Positions 62,339-64,000 of a stretch of 64,000 bases of DNA are shown one piece after another. The position numbers were made by a program, and so were the translations under genes. Origin of the DNA: Rhizobium sp. (GTDB lineage Bacteria > Pseudomonadota > Alphaproteobacteria > Rhizobiales > Rhizobiaceae); the NCBI GenBank assembly GCA_002796995.1, contig PEKW01000009.1, forward strand, positions 62,001 through 126,000, given 5' to 3'. The notes below the pieces were generated by a model. That model ran no database searches. It was given only the letters and a program-made list of their open reading frames with translations, and was not told where the DNA came from. Each line of letters begins with the position of its first letter. Positions within the stretch are counted from its first letter, which is position 1.

Positions 62339-63112
62339 TCAGTCGGAAAACTGTTCGGCGAGAATGCGATCCGACCAGGAGCGATCCGGATCGGAAAGAA
62401 TGCGGGCGGTCGTGTCCTCGGACTGGGCGATCTCCACCCGCACGACGGACTTCACCTCGGTATGATCGGCGACGGCGTTCACCGGGCGTTTGTCCGGTTC
62501 GAGCACGATGATCTCGACGCTCACCTTGTTCGGCAGCAGCGCCCCGCGCCAGCGGCGAGGGCGAAACGGGCTCACCGGCGTCAGCGCCAGAAGCGGCGCC
62601 TCCAGCGGCAGGATCGGCCCGTGGGCGGAGAGGTTGTAGGCGGTTGAGCCGACCGGCGTGGCGACCATCAGCCCGTCGCAGATCAGTTCGTCCAGCCGCA
62701 CCTTGCCGTCGATCACTACCCGCAGCTTCGCGGCCTGGTAGGATTGCCTGAGCAGCGAGACCTCGTTGATCGCCAGCGCCACCGAATGCGAGCCGTCGGC
62801 ATTGGTGGTGGTCATCTTCAACGGGTGGAAATCATTCTCGACCGCAGCGGCAATGCGCTCGCACAGGCTCTCGGTCGAATAGTCGTTCATCAGGAAGCCG
62901 ACTGATCCCCGGTTCATGCCGTAGACCAGCTTGCCGGAATTCATCGTGTCGTGCAGCGTCTGCAGCATGAAGCCGTCGCCGCCGAGCGCGACGATGACGT
63001 CCGCCTCCGCCGGCTCCACATTTCCATAGCGTGCCGAGAGCTCGGCCCGCGACGCCTGGGCCTCGTCGGAATTGGAGGCGATGAAGGAAAGCGACCGGAA
63101 CACACGCGACAT
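62339..63112 (-). CDS. nadK: NAD kinase
   Basis: Phosphorylates NAD to NADP, the only route to NADP. It has 257 residues, on the short side and usual for alphaproteobacteria. The GGDG motif lies at 44-47 (VALGGDGFML), NE in AINEVSLLR near 114, and TPVGSTAYNLSAHGPI near 147-163 forms the nucleotide pocket. The ATG at 63112 gives the family N-terminus MSRVFRSLSF. The tRNA-Thr gene is divergent, 172 bases away. The secreted protein at 61771 follows in the same direction. Confidence 0.95.
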   Translation of the reverse strand: MSRVFRSLSFIASNSDEAQASRAELSARYGNVEPAEADVIVALGGDGFMLQTLHDTMNSGKLVYGMNRGSVGFLMNDYSTESLCERIAAAVENDFHPLKMTTTNADGSHSVALAINEVSLLRQSYQAAKLRVVIDGKVRLDELICDGLMVATPVGSTAYNLSAHGPILPLEAPLLALTPVSPFRPRRWRGALLPNKVSVEIIVLEPDKRPVNAVADHTEVKSVVRVEIAQSEDTTARILSDPDRSWSDRILAEQFSD

Positions 63113-63284
63113 GGGCAGCCCTTTGTTATCGGCGCCAGTGGTACATGATAAAGCCCTGTAACCACAAGCCATTCACGCCGGCAAACGGTTCTCCCGCAAG
63201 AAGCGTCGCCCGCCATGGCGCAGGGCCATGGCGCTAAATTTTTGCTTTACCGCAAATCGATTTGCCCTTAATGACGGCACCACT

Positions 63285-63360
<76 letters not shown>

Positions 63361-63478
63361 TTTCATTCTTCGTCGGAAATCACAGCGTTTTCACGCTTTT
63401 GCCTGCTCAAAAGGCAGGCGAGAGCATGCGATCGGCATGAAGCTCTGCCGATCGCCAAAGGTCGTGCGTGGCCAAAGA

Positions 63479-63673
63479 TCATGCGTAGCCGATGAGATCG
63501 GGCTGCACCTTGCGCTGGGCGCCGTAGTCGCGGGCATAGGAACCGCGGCCGGCGTCCTGGCGGGACACGACTTTGAGGTCGACGGCGGGGATGGAAAGGG
63601 CGCCGTCGGCGAAGGTTCCGGTCTCGGCCGTCTCGACGATGTTTCCGCGAATGGTGTTGAGCAGTTCGAGCAT
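63479..63673 (-). CDS. Small hypothetical protein
   Basis: A 64-residue protein starting MLELLNTIRGNIVETAETG, with LSIPAVDLKVVSRQDAGRGSY in the middle and ending PDLIGYA. The ribosome site GGGAGGAAAG lies 4-13 bases before the ATG and is strong, which supports expression. No membrane helix or signal is visible. I do not recognise the family. It stands alone downstream of the tRNA gene on the opposite strand. Confidence 0.6.
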   Translation of the reverse strand: MLELLNTIRGNIVETAETGTFADGALSIPAVDLKVVSRQDAGRGSYARDYGAQRKVQPDLIGYA

Positions 63674-64000
63674 GATCTTTCCTCCCTATCGACGCAGAAA
63701 CGCGGAGCCATGGTTTCGGTTCCGATGATAGCCACGCCGGGTTGACCGATCGTTAACCATGACCGGAAGAACGGCGGAAACATGTCTCCGTTCCGCCATC
63801 GTGGTTGCCGGCCCGCAGGCGCAGATGTGCGGGTCCGCCCCGCCTCGTACTCCGGCACCTGCCCGATACGGGCGCAGGCCCCTGTCCTAGCTCCCTGGAA
63901 AAGTCGCGCGCCCGTCAGGATCTCCGCCGTCCGCCCGGATAAATTTGCCTTTTGACAAGAAATCGCAATTTACAGGCGAACCGATTCGGCCTCTACTGAG
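63674..64000. other. 327-base right-edge gap
   Basis: No gene is seen. A TTGACA at 63952-63957 may be the -35 of a promoter leading out of the window; its -10 is not clear. A minus frame spanning this part opposite the small gene looks like chance. Confidence 0.45.

Overview
This 64 kb window is a stretch of the main chromosome of an alphaproteobacterium, almost certainly a member of the Rhizobiaceae (Ensifer/Rhizobium/Shinella/Ciceribacter type; the genus cannot be fixed from the sequence alone). The evidence is the high GC content, the gene orders nuoM-nuoN-birA-rnj-mce, divK-pleD-rpmG, pyrB-pyrC'-plsY-dprA, aroQ-accB-accC-aat and rne/amiC-mrcA-prfB, a NDUFA12-type complex I subunit, rhizobial-style GAAC-N7-GAAC LexA boxes, and a RIME-type rhizobial intergenic palindrome. 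Coding density is high. I see no insertion sequence, prophage, CRISPR array or rRNA operon. One tRNA (Thr-UGU) lies near the right end.

Layout. 1-5.4 kb (+): the end of the complex I operon running into birA, RNase J, methylmalonyl-CoA epimerase and a DUF1467 protein. 5.5-9.3 kb: a minus-strand small RNA, then proS-lolC-lolD. 9.3-16.5 kb: a secreted hypothetical protein, a 28-residue membrane microprotein behind a LexA-box promoter, dnaE, an L,D-transpeptidase and a LexA-boxed dinB. 16.5-21 kb: GNAT, HAD and DUF3572 genes, divK-pleD (cell-cycle response regulator and diguanylate cyclase), an EcpR1-like small RNA and rpmG. 21-33 kb (mostly -): MFS, NUDIX, DUF983, rnr, topA, then dprA-plsY-pyrC'-pyrB, in which pyrC' has lost its metal ligands. 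33-45 kb: aidB-like, an AEC transporter, small membrane proteins, ruvX, a PhnA-domain protein, a metallo-hydrolase, gatC-gatA, gatB, YjhX between two GNAT genes, and further GNATs. 45-51 kb: NDUFA12, DUF2155, a second LexA-boxed small protein, aat-accC-accB-aroQ and a DsbA-like protein. 51-64 kb: an aminotransferase, a GNAT, rne, amiC, mrcA, prfB (programmed frameshift), nadK, tRNA-Thr and a small hypothetical protein.

Most of the window is core housekeeping: respiration, translation fidelity (GatCAB, ProS, RF2, Aat), RNA decay (RNases J, R and E), envelope growth (LolCD, PBP1a, AmiC, L,D-transpeptidase, PlsY), replication and repair, and pyrimidine and fatty-acid synthesis. The most interesting signal is a small SOS theme. 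Three perfect GAAC-N7-GAAC boxes occur here, one at dinB (expected) and two at uncharacterised tiny proteins. One of those is a 28-residue single-helix membrane peptide just upstream of dnaE that recalls the SOS cell-division inhibitor SidA of Caulobacter in size, predicted topology and control.
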